A stretch of DNA of 64,000 bases from Aureibaculum luteum (GCF_003449015.1 NZ_QRGD01000008.1:186001-250000); one strand, 5' to 3'; shown: positions 45,229-53,894, numbered from the stretch's first letter. Numbers and translations: made by a program. The notes: a model not told the origin generated them from the sequence alone.

Positions 45229-47649
45229 ATGGCTAAGATTAATCATAACAACTTTTTGGATACCGTAAATGAAGTTATTGGCAATGCTAAAAAGCAACAG
45301 ATTGTACATTTATATGCAGAAGATAAAAACTTTGAGAAAGGAATAATTACAGTTAAAGGGAGTAAATTATTTCATTTTGGAACGACGAGCTATCTAGGCT
45401 TGGATCATGATGAAAGGTTAAAGCAGGCCGCCATAAAGGCCATTAATAATTACGGTACTCAATTTCCTCTATCTAAAACCTATATTTCTCATCCTTTATA
45501 TGCAGAACTGGAATCTAAAATTCAGGAATTATATGGTATTCCTGCAATAATTACAAAGAACAGTACTTTAGGTCATATGGCAGTTATACCATCTGCAGTA
45601 AATGATAAAGATGCGGTCATTTTAGACCATCAGGTGCATTGGAGTGTACAAAATGCAGCCCAAATGTTAAGGTTAAGAGGTGTTTCAGTACAAATGATCC
45701 GTCATAATAATATGGATATGCTAGAATCACGAATCAAAAGTTTGTATAATTCTTCTGAACGAATTTGGTATATGGCTGATGGTGTGTATTCTATGTTTGG
45801 TGATTTTGCTCCTTTAGAAGCGTTAAAATACTTATCTAAAAAATATCCAAAACTTCATTTGTATTTTGATGACGTTCATGGTATGAGTTGGTGTGGACAA
45901 AATGGAATGGGTTATGTAATGAGCGTTTATAAGGATTTACCAGAAAATTGTCTTCTTTTGGCAACGCTGAGTAAGTCCTTTGGAGCTAGCGGGGGAGTTT
46001 TAATTTGTAAGAATAATAAACTTAGAAATAAAATAAAGAACTTTGGAGGACCACTAACTTTTTCAGCACAATTAGAACCTGCATCTGTAGCCGCAGCTAT
46101 TGCTTCCGCGAATATTCATCTTTCTCAAGAAATTTATGAACTTCAGGAAGATCTTCAACTTAGAACACAACATTTTAGTTCATTATTGTCCAAAACAGAC
46201 TTGCCAGTGATTCATAACAACACAAGTCCTGTTTTTTATATAGGAACTGGATTGCCGATAACTGGTTATAATTTTGTCAAACGACTATTCAAGGAAGGCT
46301 TTTTTGTCAATTTGGGGCTTTTTCCAGCAGTACCCGTTACCAATACTGGCGTTAGAATTACGATTTCAAGAAACAACCAATTGAAGGAGATAAGTGAATT
46401 GGTAAAAGTAATGAATTATCATTTTCCAAAGGCAATGGAAGATACTAACACTACAACTACTAATATCAGAAAATTATTTCGATTGAAAAGTGAAAGAACA
46501 ACTATAGAAACTATCAACACTGGAAGTTTGATGCTGATATACGAAACAAGTATTCAAAAGCTTGATAAGTCTATTTGGAACAGACTCATGGGACAAAGAA
46601 GTGTGTTTGATTGGTTGGGAATGGAATTTTTAGAAAGAACATTTAGCAACAATAACGAAAAGGAACACAATTGGGAGTTTCATTATATTTTAGTTACAGA
46701 TGATGATAACAAACCTATACTTGCAACATTTTTTACCAGAGCACTTTGGAAAGAGGATATGCTAGCACCCGAATCGGTATCTATTCAGGTAGAAGAAAAA
46801 CGAAAGAATAATGACTATTACATGTCTAATTATGTACTTAGTATGGGGTCATTATTAACAGAAGGAAAGCACTTTTATTTAGATAGCACAAGCTTATACG
46901 CTAAAGAAGCAGTTTTATTAATGTTAAAAAAGATACATATAATTGATAATGTAAAATCTTCAGAAATGATCGTGCTAAGGGATTTCTTCGAAAAAGATGA
47001 AAAACTTACAGATCTGTTTCACGAGCAAGGTTTCGTTAAAATTAAAATGCCAGATGCGGCTTATATTAATAATATTCAATGGAATTCGGAAGCTGAATAT
47101 CTAAATTCATTGTCCAATCGATCTAAACGTCATTTTAAAAATGATATTAAAAAGTTTGAAGGTTATTTTGATATAAAGTGGCAGAATACCTGCAAAAAGG
47201 AAACAGTAGGGATCATCTATCAGCTTTATTTAAATGTAAAGCATAACAACTTAGGACTAAATACATTTGCATATCCCCAAAGTTTATTTACGAATATGAA
47301 CGAAGATAAGAACTGGGAGTTCTTACTATTATACTTTAAAAGTAACACTTCTCATTCTAGTGAAACTCCAGTTGGTATGATGTGTTGTTATAAAAATGAT
47401 GATCATACGTTTGTTCCAGTTGTGGTAGGTATGGACTATGAATTAAGTCGAACTTATAATATATACAGACAACTATTATATCAAACTATTAAAAGAGCCT
47501 GGGAAAGTAAGTTTAAAACTATAGACTTTGGCCTGACAGCAGCTTTCGAAAAAAGAAAAGTAGGTGCCACTATATTTTCGAATCACGCATTTGTGCAAGC
47601 AAAGGATAATTATTTTATGGAATATATGACTACGTTGCAACAAAGGTAA
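45229..47649 (+). CDS. Alpha-oxoamine synthase fused to GNAT/FemAB-like acyltransferase
   Basis: Residues about 30-410 are a PLP-dependent alpha-oxoamine synthase (KBL/AONS/SPT/CqsA fold). The Schiff-base lysine is Lys249 in ATLSKSFGASGGV. Asp214/Asp215/His217 lie in DDVHG, and a ring-stacking His sits in LDHQVHWSV (133-139). Residues about 425-806 form a GNAT-type acyltransferase of the BioF2/FemAB-like kind (RSVFDWLGMEFLERTF, then SNRSKRHFKNDIKKFEG, VGMDYELSRTYNIYRQLLYQ). The predicted chemistry is decarboxylative condensation of an amino acid with an acyl thioester, then N-acylation by the second half. Such a product would resemble a sphingoid, sulfonolipid or hydroxyketone-type molecule. 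The true substrates are unknown. Confidence 0.85.
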   Translation: MAKINHNNFLDTVNEVIGNAKKQQIVHLYAEDKNFEKGIITVKGSKLFHFGTTSYLGLDHDERLKQAAIKAINNYGTQFPLSKTYISHPLYAELESKIQELYGIPAIITKNSTLGHMAVIPSAVNDKDAVILDHQVHWSVQNAAQMLRLRGVSVQMIRHNNMDMLESRIKSLYNSSERIWYMADGVYSMFGDFAPLEALKYLSKKYPKLHLYFDDVHGMSWCGQNGMGYVMSVYKDLPENCLLLATLSKSFGASGGVLICKNNKLRNKIKNFGGPLTFSAQLEPASVAAAIASANIHLSQEIYELQEDLQLRTQHFSSLLSKTDLPVIHNNTSPVFYIGTGLPITGYNFVKRLFKEGFFVNLGLFPAVPVTNTGVRITISRNNQLKEISELVKVMNYHFPKAMEDTNTTTTNIRKLFRLKSERTTIETINTGSLMLIYETSIQKLDKSIWNRLMGQRSVFDWLGMEFLERTFSNNNEKEHNWEFHYILVTDDDNKPILATFFTRALWKEDMLAPESVSIQVEEKRKNNDYYMSNYVLSMGSLLTEGKHFYLDSTSLYAKEAVLLMLKKIHIIDNVKSSEMIVLRDFFEKDEKLTDLFHEQGFVKIKMPDAAYINNIQWNSEAEYLNSLSNRSKRHFKNDIKKFEGYFDIKWQNTCKKETVGIIYQLYLNVKHNNLGLNTFAYPQSLFTNMNEDKNWEFLLLYFKSNTSHSSETPVGMMCCYKNDDHTFVPVVVGMDYELSRTYNIYRQLLYQTIKRAWESKFKTIDFGLTAAFEKRKVGATIFSNHAFVQAKDNYFMEYMTTLQQR

Positions 47650-47729
47650 CCACCTTTAAACGAATACTTTTATTTAGAATATTAGAGTATTTAACACTAA
47701 AATTTTAGATTCTTAATCTATATTAAATT

Positions 47730-48572
47730 GTGAATGAAAAAGAATATATAACTATTGTCAATAATTTCAAACAATATATGAAAGTTATTGAGCAAGTAGA
47801 ATTTATGGATTTTAATTATATCCATAAAGCAATAGTTCTATGTAGAAAAACACTATCCAAGCTTAAAAAATATACTGTTTTGTACGAATTTGATAGTATG
47901 GAGGAGGAAATAGTTTTTTTTAAGAATTATAAAAATCTTGTATTAAAAAACCTTATTTATTATTCAGAATTGAGGCGAATACAATCGCAGTTTCCAGAAT
48001 TATCCATTAATTCACAAAGAGATTATATTCTAAGACAGGAGCACAAAATTAAGAAATTCTTCAAAAAACACGATTCTTTGGTACAATATATCAATTTAGA
48101 ATTGACAAATCTTGATGAACTTTTCTTCACAATTAAACCCATTAAAGAATCATATAGTTGTGAACTGCAACCTGGTTATACCGATACAAGTTTCTATACA
48201 CATCATGATTTCTTGATTGCCAAAATAAAAGCTTACGACCAACTTCTAGAGTATTTAAAGTCAAAATTTAAAAGCATAGATGATTTTATGCGTTACGGTA
48301 AACCGATGCACCATAATAAAACTTTACATTGGACAGGAACCAAAACCCAGTTGACAGAATTAATTTATGCGTTACATGCCGCGAAGACAATAAACAATGG
48401 AAAAACGGATATTGTTGAAATTCAGCGAGAACTTGAATCCATTTTTAATATCAAGTTGAATGACATCTATAAAATATATTCTGAAATTAAGAATCGGCAG
48501 AAATCAAGAACAAAATTTTTGGAAGAGATGATAGAAGGACTTATGAGTGAGATCAATAAATCATACCGCTAA
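47730..48572 (+). CDS. RteC-domain protein
   Basis: This 280-aa protein starts with GTG. It has the RteC layout: a helical N-terminal half (YIHKAIVLCRKTLSKLKKY, then EIVFFKNYKNLVLKNLIYYSEL) and the typical C-terminus MHHNKTLHWTGTKTQLTELI, YALHAAKTINNGKTDIVEIQ and RELESIFNIKLNDIYKIYSE. In CTnDOT-type elements RteC activates excision genes, so it points to a mobile element. It is the first gene of a mobile-type block after the oxoamine synthase cargo. Confidence 0.9.
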   Translation: MNEKEYITIVNNFKQYMKVIEQVEFMDFNYIHKAIVLCRKTLSKLKKYTVLYEFDSMEEEIVFFKNYKNLVLKNLIYYSELRRIQSQFPELSINSQRDYILRQEHKIKKFFKKHDSLVQYINLELTNLDELFFTIKPIKESYSCELQPGYTDTSFYTHHDFLIAKIKAYDQLLEYLKSKFKSIDDFMRYGKPMHHNKTLHWTGTKTQLTELIYALHAAKTINNGKTDIVEIQRELESIFNIKLNDIYKIYSEIKNRQKSRTKFLEEMIEGLMSEINKSYR

Positions 48573-48620
48573 ATAAACCTAAATTTAATGTTACTACTTG
48601 GTTTTTAACTTGATGCTATC

Positions 48621-48764
48621 ATGAATAAACATAAAATTTATGATTTATATGTTAAAAAAAGACCAGACCTACGGTGGTGGTGTAAAAAAAAAATAACAAA
48701 TCTTATCAAATTTGTAGAACGAAAGTCAAATCGAAGATTCACGAATAGCTATTTATTTAAATAG
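48621..48764 (+). CDS. Possible 47-aa basic small protein
   Basis: The open frame MNKHKIYDLYVKKRPDLRWW continues to NSYLFK and is strongly basic (many Lys and Arg), with a WWC motif. It lies between RteC and the HTH gene. No family or ribosome binding site supports it. It could equally be chance in A-rich DNA. Confidence 0.2.
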   Translation: MNKHKIYDLYVKKRPDLRWWCKKKITNLIKFVERKSNRRFTNSYLFK

Positions 48765-48849
48765 TAAAGTTTGTGAGCTAAATCAGAGCAAAGTCGTCAT
48801 TTAAAAAATGAAAACCGATGGCGGCTTTGTTTTAAAAACCTTTATACAT

Positions 48850-49128
48850 ATGGCAGCAACAATTATTACAACAGAAGATCTCCTAGAATTCAAAATGGAA
48901 TTGCTAGATGAATTTAAGAGACTATTGCAAAATCAATCGGGGCAAGTCACAAAGAAGTGGCTCAAATCACAAGAGGTTAGAGAGTACCTAGGCATTTCTC
49001 CAGGTACTTTACAAAATCTAAGAATCAATGGAACTTTACCTTATACCAAAATAGGAGGGGTGTTGTACTATGATTACGAAGAAATCTGCAAAGTCTTAGA
49101 ACGAAACAGGATTCATAATAAATTCTAG
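48850..49128 (+). CDS. Excisionase-like HTH DNA-binding protein
   Basis: ATG 48850 is preferred over an upstream in-frame ATG. A helical N-terminus (TEDLLEFKMELLDEFKRLL) leads to a MerR/HTH_17-type domain (KKWLKSQEVREYLGISPGTLQNLRINGTLPYTKIGG, then LYYDYEEICKVLE). Proteins like this, next to RteC, act as recombination directionality factors or regulators in Bacteroidota mobile elements. The next gene begins 7 nt downstream. Confidence 0.88.
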   Translation: MAATIITTEDLLEFKMELLDEFKRLLQNQSGQVTKKWLKSQEVREYLGISPGTLQNLRINGTLPYTKIGGVLYYDYEEICKVLERNRIHNKF

Positions 49129-49134
49129 TCTATT

Positions 49135-49665
49135 TTGAAAAATATTAATTATATCAAACACCTCAATGGTGTTCTAGAATTGTTTTCAAAAGACAATCGT
49201 TTAAATCCAAGCCATATTAGTTTGTATATGGCTTTGTTTCAGATTTGGAATAGTTATCATTTTAAATCCACTTTTTATATCAATCGTGCAGAGGTAATGG
49301 ATTTATCTAAATTGGGCTCAAAATCAACTTATCATCGTTCTATTAAACAACTTAGTTATTGGAATTATATTTTATATGAGCCTTCTCATAATCCTTTTAG
49401 AGGGAGTAAAATTAGCATGTTCAATTTTGGGACAAGCAATGAACAAGCTGTAGACCATTACCATACCAATATCGAGACTAGCTATGAACAAGTGGTGGTA
49501 CCTAAAGATAAACATATCAAAACAGGAATAAACAATACAAACATATCAAAACAAAAAATTAATAATAAAAATAGTTTTAAGAAAAAAGGAAAACAGAAAG
49601 CAACTGTCCCATTTCAAGACAACTTAAAGACGAGTACCAATAAAAGTTACGATGAACCCTTATGA
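49135..49665 (+). CDS. Mobile-element accessory protein, replication-initiator-like N-terminus
   Basis: The gene starts at TTG, 7 nt after the HTH gene, and overlaps the ATPase gene by 4 nt. The first 110 residues (LNPSHISLYMALFQIWNSY, then MDLSKLGSKSTYHRSIKQLSYWNYILYEP) look like a winged-helix replication-initiator or primosome-type domain. The rest is a polar Lys/Asn/Thr tail. This protein-ATPase pair is common on flavobacterial conjugative elements. An exact role in replication is inferred only. Confidence 0.65.
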   Translation: MKNINYIKHLNGVLELFSKDNRLNPSHISLYMALFQIWNSYHFKSTFYINRAEVMDLSKLGSKSTYHRSIKQLSYWNYILYEPSHNPFRGSKISMFNFGTSNEQAVDHYHTNIETSYEQVVVPKDKHIKTGINNTNISKQKINNKNSFKKKGKQKATVPFQDNLKTSTNKSYDEPL

Positions 49666-50324
49666 AAAATAAAAATCCACATATTATTATTGAGGGAAGT
49701 ATGCAATACTCACTGGGTGAATTAAAAAACAATCAGATTTTATACAATTTTGATAAAATATTGATTTACCTCAATGTAAAAGGAAAGTTGCTTTTTGGAA
49801 ACAAGTTTAAAATTTATGATGAAGATTATGAGGTCGTTTTTAAACTATGTAATTATTTTATTAAAGAAGCGGAGAATTGTAAAAAACTTAATATTGACAT
49901 GGGCAAGGGGCTGTTGTTAATAGGGCCAGTAGGGTGTGGTAAAACTAGTTTACTGAAACTGTTGCAATATATCACTCCGCTCAAAAGACATTACAAAGTA
50001 ATTCCTGCTAGAAATATAGTGTTTGCATTTAATCATACAGGTTATAGCACTATTGAGCATTTTGGCAACAATAATTCATACTGTTTCGATGATTTGGGGG
50101 TAGAACCTTCAGGACGATATTTCGGAACTGACTGCAACGTTTTAGGAGAAATTCTTCTTTCTCGTTATGATTCATTTTTAAATCATAAGATGATAACACA
50201 TGCAAGTACCAATCTTAATGCCCAAGAGTTAGAAGAAAAGTATGGAAATCGGGTGAGATCGAGAATGCGTCAGTTATTTAATTTGATAGCTTTTGATAAA
50301 GAGAGTGTTGATAAGAGAAAATAA
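49662..50324 (+). CDS. DnaC-like P-loop ATPase
   Basis: This 220-aa AAA-type ATPase has Walker A in LLLIGPVGCGKTSLLKLLQY near residue 90. The Walker B-like SYCFDDLGVEPSGRYFGTD and sensor-type THASTNLNAQELEEKYGNRV, with the RSRMRQLFNLIAFD end, complete it. It resembles helicase-loader-type ATPases of mobile elements. It overlaps the preceding gene by 4 nt. A diverged copy of its 3' end is found at 52009-52125, beyond the hipBA pair. Confidence 0.87.
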   Translation: MKNKNPHIIIEGSMQYSLGELKNNQILYNFDKILIYLNVKGKLLFGNKFKIYDEDYEVVFKLCNYFIKEAENCKKLNIDMGKGLLLIGPVGCGKTSLLKLLQYITPLKRHYKVIPARNIVFAFNHTGYSTIEHFGNNNSYCFDDLGVEPSGRYFGTDCNVLGEILLSRYDSFLNHKMITHASTNLNAQELEEKYGNRVRSRMRQLFNLIAFDKESVDKRK

Positions 50325-50359
50325 TATATACAAATGTTCGTTATTTCAATCAGATAAAA

Positions 50360-50367
50360 TATATTTG
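50360..50367 (+). promoter_or_regulatory. Probable -7 box of hipB-like gene
   Basis: TATATTTG matches TAnnTTTG, 28 nt before the HTH start at 50395. It is a plausible autoregulated promoter. Confidence 0.5.
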
Positions 50368-50394
50368 TGTATAATAACAATCATTTAATTTATT

Positions 50395-50682
50395 ATGAGC
50401 AATAAAAAACAAATCATATTTCCTAAATATAAAGAGATTCTTAATCAAATGGGAGAGAATATAAAGTTGGCAAGAAAGAGAAGGAAATTAACAACAATTC
50501 AAGTTTCAGAGAGGGCGGACATCGCTAGGAGTACATTATACCAAATTGAGAAAGGAAACCCAAGTGTTGCTATTGGTGCATATTTTAATGTATTTCGAAC
50601 ATTGGGACTACAAGATGATTTTTTAAAGTTGGCAGCTGATGACGAATTTGGAAGAAAATTGCAAGATTTAGAATTATTGTAA
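50395..50682 (+). CDS. hipB: HipB-like XRE antitoxin/regulator
   Basis: This 95-aa protein has an XRE HTH (GENIKLARKRRKLTTIQVSERADIARSTLYQIEKGNPSVAIG) and the NVFRTLGLQDDFLKLAADD end typical of HipB partners of HipA kinases. It is intact, while the following hipA-like gene is disrupted, so it may persist as an orphan regulator. The gap to the ATPase gene is 70 nt and includes the promoter box. Confidence 0.83.
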   Translation: MSNKKQIIFPKYKEILNQMGENIKLARKRRKLTTIQVSERADIARSTLYQIEKGNPSVAIGAYFNVFRTLGLQDDFLKLAADDEFGRKLQDLELL

Positions 50683-50692
50683 TTTAGAACAA

Positions 50693-51930
50693 ATGGCACA
50701 AATTAGTTTGACATATATGTATTTGCACATTGGCAACCTATGGTTGAGCCCGAAATTATGGGTATACTATCGGCTCATTTTTCCAAAGGCAAAAAAGCTT
50801 TTAGTTTTGAGTATGGCAAACAATGGCTAAAGTCAAAGAACAGAATGTTGATAGATCCTGATATTCAATTTTTCTCAGGATCACAATACTCTAATAATAA
50901 ATAAAATTTTGGCATTTTTCTAGATAGTATGCCCGATACTTGGGGAAAAACATTGATGAGGCGACGAGTAGCTCAAGAAAAGAAAGAAAAACCAAGAACA
51001 CTTTATGAAATAGATTTTTTATTAGGAGTCTATGATGTGAGTAGGATGAGAGCGTTACGATTTAAAACAGATTTAAATGGTTCCTTTCTTGATAAAGATG
51101 ATCATAGTCCTACACCACCTTGGTCGTCTATTAGAGAATTACAAGCTGCAGCTGACGCCTTTGAAAATGATAATAATAATGAAATTAAAAAATGTTTGGC
51201 TATTTTGATTGCACCAGGCTCATCTCTTGGTGGTGCTAGGCCAAAAGCGAATATTCTTGATGATGATAAAAACCTTTGGATAGCTAAATTTCCTTCTAAG
51301 AACGACACTATTGATAAGGCGGCCTGGGAATATCTAGCATATCAATTGGCAATCGATGCAGGAATTACAATGTCATTATCTAAAATTGAAAAGGTATCTG
51401 TAAAGTATCGTACTTTTTTCACAAAGCGTTTTGATCGTCATAGAGGTGGACGAATTCATTTTGCATCAGCTATTACCATGACCGGAAATACAGAAGATAC
51501 AATTAGAGATAAGACTTCAAGTTATCTTGAAATTGCAGAATTTATTCAAAATTATGGTGTCAATATTGATATTAACTTAGCCCAACTTTGGTGGCGTATA
51601 GTTTTTAATATTGCTATTTCAAATACAGATGATCATTTAAGAAATCATGGTTTTATCTTAACTGATAAAGGGTGGGTTTTATCACCTGCATATGACATAA
51701 ACCCATCTATAGATAAAGATGGTCTCGCACTTAATATAGATATGGATAATAATGCGTTAGATTTTGATTTAGTAAAAAGTGAAGGGGAGTACTTCCGATT
51801 AGATAAGGCTCAAAGGGATGAAATCATTAGTGAAGTTTTAAATGCGGTTAGTAATTGGACAAATGTGGCTATTAAAATAGGTATTTCAACTAAAGAAATT
51901 GAATTAATGGAATCGGCATTTAAATTTTAA
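50693..51930 (+). pseudogene. hipA: hipA-like kinase toxin gene broken near its 5' end
   Basis: In one frame 50719-50928 encodes the HipA N-terminus (VFAHWQPMVEPEIMGILSAH, then FSKGKKAFSFEYGKQWLKS and IDPDIQFFSGSQYSNNK). It stops at an in-frame TAA (50902-50904), after which NFGIFLDSMPDTWGKTLMRR continues in the same frame. The nearby ATG (50693) is one base out of frame, and a TAG precedes VFAHW. From ATG 50929 a 333-residue frame keeps the kinase body: SSLGGARPKANI, the catalytic NTDDHLRNHGF and SPAYDINPS. A truncated product could be made from 50929, but loss of the N-terminal domain suggests an inactive toxin. Confidence 0.82.
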
Positions 51931-52008
51931 GAAGTAATATTTTAGTTTAAATATAATCCAATACGATTTTTGGATTTCACATACTACAATTACTCAACCC
52001 ACCACTAA

Positions 52009-52125
52009 TTTGGTTTAAATGCTCAAGAACTGGAATAATGGTGTGGAAATCGAGTGCGATCAAGAATGCGTCTGTTGTTTGATTTAGTTCCATTTGATAA
52101 GGGAAGTAGAGATAGACGTCGATAA
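52009..52125 (+). pseudogene. 3'-end fragment of a second DnaC-like ATPase gene
   Basis: The frame reads LNAQELE, a stop, then CGNRVRSRMRLLFDLVPFDK and a basic end RDRRR. It matches the C-terminus of the ATPase at 49662-50324 (LNAQELEEKYGNRVRSRMRQ). An internal stop and absence of the P-loop part show it is dead. It places a diverged direct repeat on each side of the hipBA pair. Confidence 0.8.
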
Positions 52126-52167
52126 TTCATTATTAAAGTTTAAATAAATGATTGATTAAAGTAGTTC

Positions 52168-52240
52168 CTGGAGAATAGATTTGAGTTAAGGAGTAACCGA
52201 CTTAGTAAGAATTTTACGAACATTAATAAGATAATTAACA
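52168..52240. repeat. Intergenic repeat U, copy 1
   Basis: It shares with 57711-57785 the blocks AGATTTGAG, AAGGAGTA, ACTTAGT, AGAATTT, GAACA and a TAATTAA end. Both copies lie upstream of a toxin-antitoxin module, here 100 nt before the antitoxin start. No open frame or strong hairpin is evident. Confidence 0.7.
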
Positions 52241-52340
52241 AGTGAAGCAGATCTACTCTAACATTTAAAATCTTCAATTATAATAAAATATTTTGAAGTT
52301 ACGTTATTTATACGTATATTGTACGAAATTATTATAAATT

Positions 52341-52586
52341 ATGGTAAGAAAAGAACTACATTTAGACGAAGCTATTATTAATGCTTTAGAGACAGAAGCA
52401 AAAAAACAGCAAAGAAGTTTGAAAAATTATCTAGAAAATTTAGTTATTAAAGAGGCTAGTAAATTAGAAGTTCCGTCAAAAGAATACACAAAAATGATGG
52501 ACAATTTATTAGATAAATTTGACAATAATGAAATTGAATTTTCGAGTATTAATGATGTAATGATTAGAAATGGCTTATCAAATTAA
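52341..52586 (+). CDS. Type II antitoxin (ribbon-helix-helix-like)
   Basis: The 81-aa protein begins VRKELHLDEAIINALETEAKKQQRSLKNYLENLV, a short strand and two helices as in ribbon-helix-helix antitoxins. The acidic C-terminus (MMDNLLDKFDNNEIEFSS) should bind the toxin. It overlaps the toxin gene by 17 nt. The A+T-rich upstream stretch contains a TATACGTATA palindrome at about 52309, a likely operator. Confidence 0.78.
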   Translation: MVRKELHLDEAIINALETEAKKQQRSLKNYLENLVIKEASKLEVPSKEYTKMMDNLLDKFDNNEIEFSSINDVMIRNGLSN

Positions 52587-52842
52587 GGTTTCTAAAGAAG
52601 CTGAAAGAGAACTTTCAATAGCAAAATGCTACTATAAAATTTCCAATTTAGAAGAGCATTTTGATAGTGATTTTAAAAAACAAATTAAATATTTAGAGGC
52701 GAATCCTTTTCTATTTAGATTTTATTATAGAAACGTAAGATTAGTTCATTTTGATGATTTTAAATATTCTATTCACTTTATAATTAAAAATAAAGTGGTC
52801 TATATTTTAAAAATATTACATCACAAACAAGAATATAAATAA
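52570..52842 (+). CDS. RelE/ParE-family toxin
   Basis: This 90-aa protein has the RelE/ParE pattern: YQIKVSKEAERELSIAKCYY, then HFDSDFKKQIKYLEANPFLF, then RNVRLVHFDDFKYSIHFIIKNKVVYILKILHHKQ. It lacks an obvious RelE-type catalytic triad and is closer to ParE-type folds. The 17-nt overlap with the antitoxin is typical for coupled modules. Repeat D follows 19 nt after its stop. Confidence 0.85.
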   Translation: MAYQIKVSKEAERELSIAKCYYKISNLEEHFDSDFKKQIKYLEANPFLFRFYYRNVRLVHFDDFKYSIHFIIKNKVVYILKILHHKQEYK

Positions 52843-52860
52843 ACGATTCATAAATTATAT

Positions 52861-53018
52861 GTTGCAGATAGGACACTATCTCGACGTATAACAAAGAAGT
52901 TAAAAGTCTAAATAAACGATAAAATAATAGCTGCCTTTTACATCATTTGCTCAAATAATAATAACTTGGATACAACATATATATAACCACAATTTGGTTA
53001 TATATATGTTGTATCCAA
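52861..53018. repeat. Intergenic repeat D, copy 1, with large palindrome
   Basis: It begins GTTGCAGATAGGACACTATC, in which AGATAG/CTATCT form a hairpin, and continues through GTCTAAATAAACGAT. It ends in a perfect palindrome: 21-bp arms at 52968-52988 and 52996-53016 around ACAATTT. Copies lie at 54011 (short) and 58413. It sits between the toxin and a small lipoprotein gene. Confidence 0.85.
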
Positions 53019-53027
53019 TTAGAATAA

Positions 53028-53449
53028 ATGAACAGAAAATTAATTTCAATATTTTTATTAGTATTTACTCTTCAATCTTGTGATCCAGGTTATGATGCAA
53101 AATCATTAATAAATCTGACGAATCGATAGAAGTTATATTTGAATATGATAAAAAAATAATACTAAAAAATATTGAACGTAACATCAGTTTTATGCCTGAG
53201 GTGATTTACAACAATGAGAATACAAGGACGTCATTTGAAATTGACACAACGAACTTCATTGTGACCTCAATTGTCCAATCCAAAGATACATTAGATTTAG
53301 AAATGGGAATAGGTACTCATCCAAATTTTAGAAATATCAAAATGATCAAAATTTATGGAACTGATGCTATATACTTGAGAAATAATGATAAAATGACAAA
53401 AGCATTTACTGTAAAGGAAGGGTACCAATATGAATTAATAATAAAATAA
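53028..53449 (+). pseudogene. Small lipoprotein gene with a frameshift
   Basis: ATG 53028 opens a lipoprotein signal (LISIFLLVFTLQSCDPGYD) but the frame ends at TAG after NLTNR. A shift near 53108 joins it to KSDESIEVIFEYDKKIILKN, which continues through MPEVIYNNENTRTSFEIDTT to the stop at 53449. The two parts join naturally into a protein of about 140 residues. A real mutation or a sequencing error is possible. The family is unknown. Confidence 0.7.
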
Positions 53450-53489
53450 CTGGGTAAAACAAAGACTGAGTTAAAAGTCTAAATAAACG

Positions 53490-53894
53490 ATGAAAGTTAG
53501 AATTATTAAAACCATTTGGGTAATTTTTGTAACTCTTTTATTTGGGACTATTATTCTTGGTATGATTTCAGAAACTATAGATTGTATAAATGTAAAAGGG
53601 GATTGGAGCAATATTTTTCAAATAGGTATATTAGGATCTATGTTCTCTTTCTTTACTTATGGAATAATATTTTGGCCTCCTGTACTATTATTAATATTTC
53701 TTATAGAAATCATTGGTCTAAACAATGAAATACAACGAAATGAACTAAAGAACCTTTTTATTATAGAGTGGCTAATCATATCATCTCCTTTCGCATTTTG
53801 GGCTATCACTGAAGGTTATTTGTCTTGGTTTTATTTTATCGCTATCTTAGCTATTGCTCAATACATAAGATTAAATGCCTTAAAGTTCAAATAA
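53490..53894 (+). CDS. Small three- to four-helix membrane protein
   Basis: The 134-aa protein has hydrophobic segments at residues about 5-28, 42-72, 85-105 and 112-130, with the acidic link ETIDCINVKGDWSN after the first. No family is recognised. Its start is immediately preceded by AGTCTAAATAAACGATG, a piece also found inside repeat D, as if the gene had been placed at that junction. Confidence 0.55.
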   Translation: MKVRIIKTIWVIFVTLLFGTIILGMISETIDCINVKGDWSNIFQIGILGSMFSFFTYGIIFWPPVLLLIFLIEIIGLNNEIQRNELKNLFIIEWLIISSPFAFWAITEGYLSWFYFIAILAIAQYIRLNALKFK

